Below, piece after piece: positions 1-8,433 of a stretch of 64,000 nucleotides of DNA. The stretch's first letter is position 1; the number at the start of each line of letters is the position of its first letter. The translations under genes were made by a program, and so were the position numbers. The notes beneath the pieces were generated by a model that saw nothing but the letters and a program-made list of their open reading frames with translations, made no database searches and had not been told where the DNA came from. Source of the stretch: Chitinophagales bacterium (lineage in GTDB: Bacteria > Bacteroidota > Bacteroidia > Chitinophagales > Chitinophagaceae); the NCBI GenBank assembly GCA_017303835.1, contig JAFLBI010000002.1, forward strand, positions 310,001 to 374,000. Reading direction: 5' to 3'.

Positions 1-1
1 T

Positions 2-373
2 GGCTATTATACCATTAATCATATACATGAAGCCATCTATCAACAGGCGCATCAGACCAGTGCAAAATATCCTGAGGATACAGATGAGTTTCTTGCAACA
101 GGACTAGCTGCGCAATATCGTGCAGGTATTAAAGCGCCATTTGTGCAAGAAAGCAGGGTGCAATATTGTTTATCCCTCAAAGAGATTATTCCCATTCAAT
201 TGAACAACACTTTTTTTGTGATTGGTGCAGTGGAGCAGGTATTTGTTGATGATAGCTTTATTGCCTCAGACGGTTTTATTGACTTACACAAAGCAGGAAG
301 TCTAACCAGTTGTGGCTTGGATGCATATTATTCGGCACAACCTTTAGAAAGGCTGGCTTACGCAAAACCTTGA
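2..373 (+). CDS. Flavin reductase family protein, C-terminal part
   Basis: This is the 3' end of a gene whose start lies left of the window; the reading frame is open from base 2. The visible 123 residues end in a segment typical of the flavin reductase-like (FMN-binding split barrel) family: IGAVEQVFVDDSFI, then DGFIDL, a GLDAYY motif and a closing RLAYAKP. Relatives use NAD(P)H-reduced FMN or act as flavoredoxin-like proteins in the cytoplasm. The FMN-binding N-terminal half is not visible, so cofactor and partner cannot be judged. The downstream neighbour is convergent and ends 13 bases away. The family call is recognition from the C-terminus only. Confidence 0.75.
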   Translation, partial: GYYTINHIHEAIYQQAHQTSAKYPEDTDEFLATGLAAQYRAGIKAPFVQESRVQYCLSLKEIIPIQLNNTFFVIGAVEQVFVDDSFIASDGFIDLHKAGSLTSCGLDAYYSAQPLERLAYAKP

Positions 374-386
374 TGAAACAGTAGGA

Positions 387-1046
387 TTATTTTCCGCCTA
401 ATTTGAAAACCAATCCGCTGCCCATGCCAAATTGCAATACAGAGGAGTTGGTAGACAAACCAACGCCGGAACCACTGGTGCCAAAATAAGCGCCACCACC
501 AATCGACTGTACAGCAGATTGCAATTGCAATTGAAAACGCAGACCAATTGATTTGGCAGCCCATACGATAGCTCCGCCGTGAAGTCCCCATGCAAATCGA
601 GTTAAGCTTCCATTGCCACCCGGGTCAGGATTTTTGATACTAATAATGGCCAGGCCAGCCTGTGCGCCACCAAAAGCTTCTGCTTTTTTGCCAATGGGTT
701 GATAACGGTTACCTCCTATTAGAATATAGTTAATGCCTGTATTGAAATCCTTTCTTTTGACACCTCCGTTATTGCTAACATAGGTGAGGGGTACATCTGT
801 ATCCTGTCTGTAATAGTTGATGCTAACGCCAAAATTGCTTCTTGGCATCACCTCCAATCCCAAACCCCACTGAAAATTACCCATAATCTTACCTCTGTAA
901 TAGTTGCCCACATCAAAGTAAGAATCAATGGCATCATCAAACACATAATTGCCCAACACATGCATCCTGATAGCAGGAGCTTTCTGTGCGAAAGTGAATT
1001 GACCTGCAAGCAGCAGGCAAAAACAAAAGATGATTTTTTGTTTCAT
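387..1046 (-). CDS. Predicted outer-membrane beta-barrel protein with signal peptide
   Basis: The 219-residue product starts with a clean type I signal peptide (MKQKIIFCFCLLLAGQFTFAQ). It continues with alternating hydrophobic/polar strands, repeated Gly and aromatic residues, and ends in a short strand with terminal Lys. This layout fits the small outer-membrane beta-barrel (porin-like) proteins common in Bacteroidota. Strand-like segments include GLGLEVMPRSNFGVSINYY and FAWGLHGGAIVWAAKSIGL. No catalytic motif is visible and I cannot assign a substrate. It lies 8 bases downstream of the lipoprotein gene on the same strand, so the two probably form an operon and may act together in the envelope. 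Confidence 0.6.
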   Translation of the reverse strand: MKQKIIFCFCLLLAGQFTFAQKAPAIRMHVLGNYVFDDAIDSYFDVGNYYRGKIMGNFQWGLGLEVMPRSNFGVSINYYRQDTDVPLTYVSNNGGVKRKDFNTGINYILIGGNRYQPIGKKAEAFGGAQAGLAIISIKNPDPGGNGSLTRFAWGLHGGAIVWAAKSIGLRFQLQLQSAVQSIGGGAYFGTSGSGVGLSTNSSVLQFGMGSGLVFKLGGK

Positions 1047-1054
1047 ATCAGTGT

Positions 1055-1666
1055 TTAAATGATTTTTCTTTTTTGCATGTCTTTTACGAGTGCGTTACAG
1101 TAATCGGCAACTGCTCTGTTATCAGGATCAGTCGCTTTACTGCCAGCAGTATACTTTAACTGCTTATCCGCCAGACTGTAAAAATTGGTTTCAACACTGT
1201 AGAGATTACTGAATTGAAAGCCTTTACCGGGACTTTCATATACATTTTTATACAGCTGGCCGGTGAACTCCATATAGTTTCTATAATAATTGGGGGTAAC
1301 AAAACTGCTACCCTTATCATAATTCGCTTGTTTCTCTACATTGGTGAGGTGTATTACCAGAACGCCATCGAAACCATCATTGGTTATGCGTTGTGCAAAA
1401 TTGTCTCTGCCCATTTGTTGAGCAGCACGGTTGCCATACAAGCTGGTGCTTGTTGCTGCTGGAATACCTTTTTGTGTCAAAACTTCCAGCATGGTACGCT
1501 CTGTTCTGGCTGCGGCTGAATCATATTGCTCTGGCATCACAGAAACGACCAGAACTTTCTTCCAGGGTAACTGAATATTGGCGGTATTACTTTCTGCGTG
1601 ATCAATAAACTTAGTGCTGGTGCAGGCAACACTGAATAAAAAAAATAATGGGAGAAACCTTTTCAT
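1055..1666 (-). CDS. Putative lipoprotein of unknown function
   Basis: I start this 203-residue protein at the ATG at 1666, because that start gives a proper lipoprotein signal (MKRFLPLFFLFSVACTSTKF, predicted lipidated Cys15). A longer in-frame start at 1783 would put 39 unlikely residues in front. After the lipobox come alternating strands and helices (KKVLVVSVMP, then RTMLEVLTQKGIPA, FDGVLVIHLTN), a layout recalling DUF4136-like or LpoB-like envelope lipoproteins. I do not recognise a specific family. It is followed after 8 bases by the beta-barrel gene on the same strand. Confidence 0.6.
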   Translation of the reverse strand: MKRFLPLFFLFSVACTSTKFIDHAESNTANIQLPWKKVLVVSVMPEQYDSAAARTERTMLEVLTQKGIPAATSTSLYGNRAAQQMGRDNFAQRITNDGFDGVLVIHLTNVEKQANYDKGSSFVTPNYYRNYMEFTGQLYKNVYESPGKGFQFSNLYSVETNFYSLADKQLKYTAGSKATDPDNRAVADYCNALVKDMQKRKII

Positions 1667-1788
1667 GTGCGCTAATAATTCTTTGTGGGAAGATACAGGC
1701 TTTTCGGTTTGTTTACTGCTGAAGCAGGATAATTTGTTGCTGGTAAATCCGGTTTTTCCGATATTTAAATTGTACCAACACACCTATT

Positions 1789-2208
1789 ATGAAAAAGATC
1801 TTTGTTTTTGTATGCTTCGCCCTGGGCTTATTGGCAGCGCCATCTGTAGAAGCAGCGGCTTTCAGCAAGCCTGCAATGGATGATTCAACTACATTAAGTG
1901 CTGAAGAAAGTATTCTGCTGAAAGAGTCTGTTCAGTCATTTCAGTCGCTCAGTAAGAAAGAGCGTAAGCAGCGTTTGCAGGAAGCAAAAAAGGCTTTGCG
2001 TGAATTGAAGGCTGCAAAAGCAGCTGGAGAGTCTAGCGATAATCAAGTGCTGGCCATCATTTTCGCAATACTGATTCCACCGGTTGGAGTAATTATTAAG
2101 GAGAAAGGCCAGGTTACAACCAAGTTCTGGATTTCCCTTTTGTTGACCTTGCTTTTCTGGTTGCCAGGCGCCATATATGCCCTGCTTGTTGTAACAGGCA
2201 ATGCATAA
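1789..2208 (+). CDS. YqaE/Pmp3-family membrane protein with secretory N-terminal extension
   Basis: The 139-residue protein has three parts. A signal peptide covers about residues 1-24. A charged, Lys/Glu-rich helix follows (about 38-80, with SLSKKERKQRLQEAKKAL). The C-terminal hydrophobic domain (about 86-136) resembles Pmp3/YqaE: a first helix with IFAILIPPVGVII and a second ending in LPGAIYALLVV. Classical Pmp3 proteins are only 50-60 residues, so the first 80 residues are an extension often seen in Bacteroidota members. Pmp3 proteins affect membrane potential and salt tolerance in other organisms; the function here is unknown. It is divergent from the lipoprotein gene and convergent with the MscS gene. 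Confidence 0.7.
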   Translation: MKKIFVFVCFALGLLAAPSVEAAAFSKPAMDDSTTLSAEESILLKESVQSFQSLSKKERKQRLQEAKKALRELKAAKAAGESSDNQVLAIIFAILIPPVGVIIKEKGQVTTKFWISLLLTLLFWLPGAIYALLVVTGNA

Positions 2209-2216
2209 TTTTTCAT

Positions 2217-2259
2217 TTACTCATGAGTGGTGGCTATTAGTGCTACCCCTCATGAGTAA
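2217..2259. repeat. Long hairpin between convergent genes
   Basis: TTACTCATGAG (2217-2227) and CTCATGAGTAA (2249-2259) are perfect inverted repeats. An inner stem, GGTGGC (2229-2234) with GCTACC (2242-2247), continues the pairing with one G-U pair and one mismatch, leaving a 7-base loop. It sits where the YqaE gene and the MscS gene converge and covers the last codons and stop of the MscS gene. There is no T-run on either side, so it is not a classical intrinsic terminator. It could still block transcript ends from either direction. Confidence 0.6.
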
Positions 2260-4648
2260 TATGTATATCCCTTTGGGGAAATGGAATTTCTATTTTGTTT
2301 GCACTGAATTGTTGTAGGATTTCTTGAATGACTTCGCTCTTGAGTTTTGTCCATTCATCGAAATTCTCAGCCCAGAACAATAGTCTAAGATTTACAGAGC
2401 TGTCTGCCAGTTCATGCAGTAAAACGGCTGGATGTGGATAATGTAAAATGCCCGGCAGCTGATGTAAGATATCCGCAGCAACTTTTTTCGCCGCAGCGAT
2501 ATCTGTTTTGTACGATACACCAACAATAATTTCCACACGCTTGTATGAATTATTTCTCGTCCAGTTAATTAACTGGGATGAGATCAATTCTCCATTTGGA
2601 ACAATGATTTCTGCTCCTTCGTAAGTGTTGATTTTACTGCTTCTGATACCAATTTCTTTTACAGTGCCCATTCTGTTACCTACTTCAATAACATCGCCGA
2701 TGGTCATTGGTTTTTCAAAAGCAAGAATGACGCCAGATACCAGATTGTTGACGATGTTCTGCAGGCCAAATCCGATACCTACGCCAAGTGCACCAATAAC
2801 AATGGCAATCTTGTCAATAGGAATGCCAGCAGCACTTACTGCCAGGAAGAATCCAAGGATATAGATGAGCAATTTCAAGAGCAGTATCCAGGAGCCTGTC
2901 TTGTTTTTTCTGTTCAGTGCAAACTCAGATGCTTCATCCCTGAAAATAACTGTCAGCAATCCGGCAAGCAGGTTGGATACCCAAAGGATCATTAGAAAGA
3001 TTGCGATGTTAATCAGGGAGAAATGGAAATTTCCGATTGACAACTCCTCATTCATGAATTGCCCGATTCTTGCTGCTAGAAATTCGTAGATATTCATGCC
3101 CCATGCCACAGTCATTAACCAAAGTATCACTGCGGTGATTTTTAAAACCGGGTCCATTTTTTTCCTGATGTCCTCAAATTCTACTCTTGATGTGAACCAT
3201 AAGCTTTTCCTATTTGATTCAATTAACAGGAAGATGGATTCCAGCAATATTTCTTTTATCACTCCGAGTGTGATGGCTAATGCGAGAGATGTGTCAGATG
3301 TTGAAGAGAAGAGTTTTGCTAAAGTGAATCTGCCAAAAAGGTTACATATAATTGCTAAGCCATTGAGCGCAATAAAGAAGTAAAGCGCATAGCGGAAAAT
3401 GGGTTGATCATCTTTTTGCGACCGCTTTAAGTGCTTTTGTATAAAATAACCAAGCACAATTGCTGCAATATTGAGTAATGCTAAACCAAAGCGTTCAGCA
3501 TAAGACGAAAATAACAAGAGGCTGTCTATAGAAAACAAGAGCATGAGCACTAAGAACCCAAGCCAGTATTGCTTTAGTGTATTTGTCCACTTATCCCAGT
3601 TTAGCACAAGGGTAATGCAAGCCATCACGTACCAAAGTAATTCTACATAGATGGCCGGTGGTGATACATAAATAAATGGAGCAAGGGTACAGGCAATCAG
3701 GATGCAGCTAAGGAGTATGCTTTTCTTGAGCACGATAATACCACTTGAATTGTGGTTAGGATTTGATTGTACATTTCGGAGCAGTCTGCTCAGAATTAGC
3801 CAGATTGCTAATGTGATTAAAATATTCCATGCCCTTGTTGTCCATGTATTCGAAAAATAATAAGTGAGCAAGTAAAAAGCACGATCACTCGTTTTTCTAA
3901 AAACATCTGTGAAGCTGAATGCGTAATGATTTTGCTTGGTTTGATAGAGGTAGGGTTCTTCTTTTAAGAAGGCTTTTTGGGTAAAGGCTTTGATGTTTCT
4001 TTCGCACTCGCTGATAAGCTCTCCGGAAAGAAGGTAAAGACGGGTAATCTTGCCCTGCAGCGTACTGGTTAAAAACAAAGTATTTTGGATAACCGGCTTT
4101 GCGTTTTGCCATTTCTGGGTGATGTCGGCAAACTGAGAAGTATAGGCCAGTTTAAGTTCGCTTGTTGCAGAGTAAGATGCTAGTAAATTACTATCGATAA
4201 AAGTAATCTGCTGAGATAGGTCTGCTAATGCATGGGTATAATCAAAAAGCTTTTCTTGCCAATCTTTTAGTTCTTTCTTGAGCTGCCTTAAAATAACCCT
4301 TGTTGAATTAAGGGCGCGCATATTCAGGTTGTTCACCTGGTTATTCAAGGCAAGTTGCGTTAGTTGTAAGATCTGTTCGTACTCGGGCAATTTTTCTGCT
4401 ATGCTTGTTGTGTCTAAACCATCCTGTAAGAGGTTATTGGCCTTATTGAGCAGATTGGCATAGCGTTCCAAATGCTCAATCATAGAGGTTGCTGATGTAT
4501 CAAGTCGGTTACCAACCTGCTCTTTTACCTGTTTTGGTAAAGTGTTGGAGGCTGTGCTATCTTGGGCACTTAATACATCAAAAAAGCCAAGCAAAATGAA
4601 GATTGAAAGGAATAACCCTTTTATGTTGAATAGATACCTCATGTGCAT
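2243..4648 (-). CDS. Large MscS-family mechanosensitive ion channel
   Basis: The 801-residue protein carries an N-terminal signal-like helix, a helical/coiled-coil periplasmic region (about 30-230), many membrane segments in the middle, and a C-terminal MscS domain. The pore helix is recognisable in the Gly/Ala-rich stretch IGALGVGIGFGLQNIVNNL, followed by the beta domain (FEKPMTIGDVIEVGNRMG, then NGELISSQLINWTR). This layout matches the large MscK/YnaI-type members that open under membrane tension to release osmolytes. Two adjacent ATGs (4648 and 4642) are both possible starts. The gene stands alone on its strand and is divergent from the GH5 gene. Confidence 0.88.
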   Translation of the reverse strand: MHMRYLFNIKGLFLSIFILLGFFDVLSAQDSTASNTLPKQVKEQVGNRLDTSATSMIEHLERYANLLNKANNLLQDGLDTTSIAEKLPEYEQILQLTQLALNNQVNNLNMRALNSTRVILRQLKKELKDWQEKLFDYTHALADLSQQITFIDSNLLASYSATSELKLAYTSQFADITQKWQNAKPVIQNTLFLTSTLQGKITRLYLLSGELISECERNIKAFTQKAFLKEEPYLYQTKQNHYAFSFTDVFRKTSDRAFYLLTYYFSNTWTTRAWNILITLAIWLILSRLLRNVQSNPNHNSSGIIVLKKSILLSCILIACTLAPFIYVSPPAIYVELLWYVMACITLVLNWDKWTNTLKQYWLGFLVLMLLFSIDSLLLFSSYAERFGLALLNIAAIVLGYFIQKHLKRSQKDDQPIFRYALYFFIALNGLAIICNLFGRFTLAKLFSSTSDTSLALAITLGVIKEILLESIFLLIESNRKSLWFTSRVEFEDIRKKMDPVLKITAVILWLMTVAWGMNIYEFLAARIGQFMNEELSIGNFHFSLINIAIFLMILWVSNLLAGLLTVIFRDEASEFALNRKNKTGSWILLLKLLIYILGFFLAVSAAGIPIDKIAIVIGALGVGIGFGLQNIVNNLVSGVILAFEKPMTIGDVIEVGNRMGTVKEIGIRSSKINTYEGAEIIVPNGELISSQLINWTRNNSYKRVEIIVGVSYKTDIAAAKKVAADILHQLPGILHYPHPAVLLHELADSSVNLRLLFWAENFDEWTKLKSEVIQEILQQFSANKIEIPFPQRDIHITHEG

Positions 4649-4738
4649 TTGTGAATAGACTGTACAATTTAAATTTTATTGGACAATCATTTGTAAATTA
4701 TTTATAGTTTTAGTCAAGTCTAACTGATATACTCCAGA

Positions 4739-6115
4739 ATGCGTCTTTGTCTATGTAGCTTATTGTTATTATTGATTTATTCAGGCTTTGCGCAGGATGA
4801 ACTTGCTTTTCATCGTCAGGCCAGTTTAGGAAAAGGCATGAACCTTACCTGGGCTGAACAATACTGGCGTGGAAATATTCGAATACAACAAACAGATTAT
4901 TTCGAAACCAAAGCGCTGTATCGGAAAAAGGCAGAATTGCCTAAGATGAAAGCACTTGGTGTCAAGACCTTGCGTCTGCCGGTTTGTTTCGACAGATGGG
5001 AAAACAGAGTAAGGCCCTATAGTATTGATTCCGTTTCCTATTTCACAGCTGTAGATAGTATGATTCGCTGGACAGCTGAGCTGAACATGAATATCATCAT
5101 CTGCTATCAGCATGGGTTTCTTCAGCCAGGCAATACACAGTATGATGATACAGCGCGATTGTACAGTTTGTGGGAGCAGATTGCCCGACATTACCAGTAC
5201 AGCAATCCCGATCAGGTTTTCTTTTCCATATTTAATGAGCCGCATGATATTACGGACGCTGAATGGAAGCTTGTTGCAAACAGACTTATTCGAATCATCA
5301 GAAAATACCTGCCACAGCACACTTTGATTGCTGGTGGAACAGAATACAATAGTTTGAAAGGCTTGTTGCGTATGCAACCTCTAGAAGATCATAACATCAT
5401 TTACGCAGTGCATTACTATGAGCCCTTGATTTTTACACATCAGGGTGCAGGATGGATGAGCAGAGAGTATCAGACCTTGCACGTAGCTTTCGGTGATCCT
5501 ACAGCAGTTTTACCTGAATCTGCTGATGCTAAAGAGAATGGTTGGAATGATTATAATAAACAACTGTTTAATCAGTGGAAAGACAGCAACCGTGTGCTAC
5601 GTGATGTGCGTAATTTGATTCAATGGAGCAGAATGCACCAAGTACCTGTATATATTGAGGAGTTTGGTTCTTACCGCGCTGCAGATGCGAATCAGCGTGC
5701 CAGACATATGTTGTATTTGAGAAAAGCTTTTGAAAAGTACACAATACCTTATGCCTGGTGGGAGTGGGATGGTAATTTCTCTTTCTTTGTTGATGACAAA
5801 ATTCCCCTCTTGTATCAGGAGGCCTGGGGCATGCATCCCGCTGAACATGCACCACCTTTCTGGAAAGTTGAGTATCTGCCTAATGATGGATCAACAAGCA
5901 TTCAGATACAGTTTGATCAACCCGTTAATGGAAGAATTGCCCTGGTAACAGTAGAGCGGAAGAAACTCAGGGATATTTCATTGAAAAATCAGCAAAGCAT
6001 CACAATCAAAGGAGCTGGTCTGCCTAGCACACAAATTAAAGTTTCGTTGTGGGACGAAAACAACCGCTTGCGTGGCACCTATACTTGGGATTTACGTCCT
6101 GCCAGTTTAAAATAG
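4739..6115 (+). CDS. Secreted GH5-type glycoside hydrolase
   Basis: The 458-residue protein has a signal peptide (residues 1-19, ending in FAQ), a GH5-like (beta/alpha)8 barrel and a C-terminal beta-sandwich-like tail after about residue 375. The acid/base is predicted as Glu167 in SIFNEPHD and the nucleophile as Glu308 in VYIEEFGSYR. The motifs VKTLRLPVCF and AVHYYEPL are typical barrel strands of cellulase-family enzymes. It would cleave beta-glucan or beta-mannan chains in the periplasm or outside; the exact linkage cannot be read. It has no SusC/SusD partner nearby and lies well outside the polysaccharide locus, so it may work alone. Confidence 0.85.
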   Translation: MRLCLCSLLLLLIYSGFAQDELAFHRQASLGKGMNLTWAEQYWRGNIRIQQTDYFETKALYRKKAELPKMKALGVKTLRLPVCFDRWENRVRPYSIDSVSYFTAVDSMIRWTAELNMNIIICYQHGFLQPGNTQYDDTARLYSLWEQIARHYQYSNPDQVFFSIFNEPHDITDAEWKLVANRLIRIIRKYLPQHTLIAGGTEYNSLKGLLRMQPLEDHNIIYAVHYYEPLIFTHQGAGWMSREYQTLHVAFGDPTAVLPESADAKENGWNDYNKQLFNQWKDSNRVLRDVRNLIQWSRMHQVPVYIEEFGSYRAADANQRARHMLYLRKAFEKYTIPYAWWEWDGNFSFFVDDKIPLLYQEAWGMHPAEHAPPFWKVEYLPNDGSTSIQIQFDQPVNGRIALVTVERKKLRDISLKNQQSITIKGAGLPSTQIKVSLWDENNRLRGTYTWDLRPASLK

Positions 6116-6121
6116 ATACAC

Positions 6122-6454
6122 TTAGGCTATCTGCACATGATAGCGATTCCCAATTCTGTAGTAATGCACTTTAGACGCCTGGATAATATTCCATTCCTCT
6201 GGGTCTTCTACCAGCAATGGATTTACAGCACTCAGGCTTTGGTACATTTTCTTAACGTGCAGTTGTATTAGTTCTGGCGATTGGCTGCTTAGTAATGAAT
6301 GCAAACTTGATTCAATCAATAGGTAAGCTTCGGTTTCATTGTGTGCATGTCTGATTTGATCAATCAAGTGCAGCTCATCAGCAGGTAAGTACATATTGCG
6401 TGATTTTGGGAATGAAAAGTTACCAGTGCAATATGATCTCCTGCACCTTTTCAT
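6122..6454 (-). CDS. Hypothetical protein, 110 residues
   Basis: I do not recognise this protein. It has no signal peptide or membrane helix. It is mostly predicted helical (DELHLIDQIRHAHNETEAYL) and ends in a strand-like YYRIGNRYHVQIA. A shorter start at the internal Met21 (6394) would remove a basic, Cys-containing leader and begin at MYLPADELHL; it is about as plausible. It converges with the GH5 gene with six bases between the stops and is divergent from the LpxH-like gene. Confidence 0.5.
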   Translation of the reverse strand: MKRCRRSYCTGNFSFPKSRNMYLPADELHLIDQIRHAHNETEAYLLIESSLHSLLSSQSPELIQLHVKKMYQSLSAVNPLLVEDPEEWNIIQASKVHYYRIGNRYHVQIA

Positions 6455-6580
6455 GTTAAGTTTTTAAAATGTTTACAGTGCATGTGTATTCATATTGGCT
6501 TCATAGTAAGGTCATAATTCCCTAACCTTTCCCTAACCCAGGGTTCATACAGACTGTACAATTTTGATAAACCCAACTAC

Positions 6581-7435
6581 ATGGAAAGAAGATCCGTTGA
6601 AGTAGTGGTACTCAGCGACTTACATCTGGGCACCTATGGCTGTCAGGCAAAGGAAATCGTAACCTATCTGCGCAGCATCCAGCCCCAGCTGCTGATCTTA
6701 AATGGAGACATTATAGATATCTGGCAGTTCAGCAAGCGCTTTTTTCCCGTTGCCCATATGCAGGTACTCAAAGAGATTTTTTCCTTGCTCTCTCAAGGCA
6801 CTCGCGTTATCTATATCACCGGTAATCATGATGAAGCTTTACGTAGATACAGTGGAATGCGTATCGGTAATTTGGAGCTTGCAGATAAGTTTGTAATGGA
6901 AATGAATGGGAAAATGACCTGGTTTTTTCATGGTGATGTGTTCGATAGAACGACCAAGGGGTCTGCTAAATTGATTGCCAAATTGGGCGGCTATGGATAT
7001 GACTTACTCATTTTGATTAATAGCTTTTTGAATAAACTGCTTGTCTTATTAGGCCGGGAGAAAATGAGTTTTAGTAAGCGTGTAAAGAATAGTGTAAAAA
7101 AAGCGGTTAGCTGGATTGCAGATTTTGAACAGACAGCTGCAGAGCTGGCAATCGAAAAGCAATATGATTATGTTGTCTGCGGGCATATTCATCAGCCTCA
7201 AAAAAGGGTCATTACAACCAAGAATGGTAGTGTAACTTATTTAAATAGCGGGGATTGGATTGAGAATCTATCCTCCTTAGAATACAATAAAGGCAATTGG
7301 GAAATTGTGTACTACGATCCCACTGTTTATCAGGAAAAACTGGCTCCGGTTATTACCATGGATAAGCAGTTGCCAAAGCTTGATGTGCTGGCAGATACCA
7401 TCCATCATTATGTCTACTCTTTACGCGTAGATTAA
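6581..7435 (+). CDS. LpxH-like UDP-2,3-diacylglucosamine diphosphatase / metallophosphoesterase
   Basis: The 284-residue protein shows the full calcineurin-like dimetal motif set: LSDLHLG (Asp13, His15), LNGDIIDIW (Asp43), GNHDE (Asn82, His83), FFHGDVFD (His117) and CGHIHQPQ (His202, His204). The order and the NGDIIDIW motif match the LpxH family, which splits UDP-2,3-diacylglucosamine to lipid X in lipid A synthesis at the inner membrane face. Bacteroidota carry several LpxH paralogues and some act on other substrates, so I leave the symbol empty. The next gene starts two bases after the stop, so the pair is almost certainly co-transcribed. Confidence 0.82.
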   Translation: MERRSVEVVVLSDLHLGTYGCQAKEIVTYLRSIQPQLLILNGDIIDIWQFSKRFFPVAHMQVLKEIFSLLSQGTRVIYITGNHDEALRRYSGMRIGNLELADKFVMEMNGKMTWFFHGDVFDRTTKGSAKLIAKLGGYGYDLLILINSFLNKLLVLLGREKMSFSKRVKNSVKKAVSWIADFEQTAAELAIEKQYDYVVCGHIHQPQKRVITTKNGSVTYLNSGDWIENLSSLEYNKGNWEIVYYDPTVYQEKLAPVITMDKQLPKLDVLADTIHHYVYSLRVD

Positions 7436-7437
7436 GC

Positions 7438-8433
7438 ATGAAAATTTTTTACGCAGTTCAGGCAACTGGAAATGGTCATATCGCAAGGGCGATTGAACTC
7501 CTGCCTTATCTGCGCAAGCATGGAAAAGTAGATATTTTTCTTAGTGGCAATAACGCAAACTTGCAAGGTGGACTAACACCAAGCTTTGTAAGTAAAGGAT
7601 TGAGTTTACACTATGCTAACAATGGTGGTTTAGACTATGGGAAAATGGTGAAGCAGTTCGCCATACGGAGAATGCTGCGTGAGGCAAAATCACTTCCATT
7701 AAAAGCCTATGATCTGGTTATTAATGATTTTGAACCCATTACGGCATTGGCAGCGAAACGCCAGAAAGTGCCGAGTATCGGCTTTGGACACCAAGCAAGT
7801 TTTCAGAGTGATTTTGTACCAAGGCCTATAAGGAAAAGTACAATAGGTGAATGGGTGCTCAAGCATTATGCACCTGCCACGGCCTATATTGGTCTGCATT
7901 TTGAGCAATATGATGATTTTATTTATGGTCCCGTAATCAAGGATGCTATTGAAAAAGCTAAGCCCGAGAATCATGGGCATATCACTGTTTATCTCCCACA
8001 TTATCAAGATCAGCTACTCAAAAATCTGTTTCTACAAATCCCGGAATATCGCTTCGAGATATTCTCGCGAAATATGCAGGTTGTGGTTGAAGATAGAAAT
8101 ATTGTTTTTCGTCCAATCTCTAATCAGCATTTTACCCAAAGCCTGATTCATTGTCATGGTGTGTTAACCGGTGGTGGTTTTGAAACACCTGCAGAAGCAT
8201 TGTATCTGAGAAAAAAACTGATGGTGGTACCTATTCGCGGTCAATACGAACAACAATGTAATGCGGCTGCTTTGCAAGAGATGCAAGTGACTGTGCTCAA
8301 AACAATCAATGATCAGTTTTTAGCTGAAATTCATCGTTGGCTAGAGCAAACAACTATTCCACCCATGATTAAGCCTGTTTCAAAGGAAGTAATTATTGAT
8401 GCTGTTATAGAAAGAGGGATGGCTATTGCTTAG
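7438..8433 (+). CDS. Glycosyltransferase family protein (MJ1255/VC2487-like)
   Basis: The 331-residue protein has an N-terminal QATGNGHIARAIELL motif, typical of a GT-B family related to UDP-glycosyltransferases and annotated as glycosyltransferase family protein in many Bacteroidota. A C-terminal nucleotide-sugar site is suggested by VLTGGGFETPAEALYLRKKL and the following PIRGQYEQQCNA. It is cytoplasmic with no signal peptide. Coupling to the LpxH-like gene two bases upstream hints at a role in lipid or glycolipid assembly, but that is inference. Its last 11 bases overlap the 3' end of the convergent amidohydrolase gene. Confidence 0.75.
   Translation: MKIFYAVQATGNGHIARAIELLPYLRKHGKVDIFLSGNNANLQGGLTPSFVSKGLSLHYANNGGLDYGKMVKQFAIRRMLREAKSLPLKAYDLVINDFEPITALAAKRQKVPSIGFGHQASFQSDFVPRPIRKSTIGEWVLKHYAPATAYIGLHFEQYDDFIYGPVIKDAIEKAKPENHGHITVYLPHYQDQLLKNLFLQIPEYRFEIFSRNMQVVVEDRNIVFRPISNQHFTQSLIHCHGVLTGGGFETPAEALYLRKKLMVVPIRGQYEQQCNAAALQEMQVTVLKTINDQFLAEIHRWLEQTTIPPMIKPVSKEVIIDAVIERGMAIA

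Noticed and set aside
4657..6564. 14-base repeat AGACTGTACAATTT at 4657-4670 and 6551-6564, both upstream of genes
   Set aside because: Only two copies seen, at different positions relative to the genes; could be promoter-like sequence or chance.
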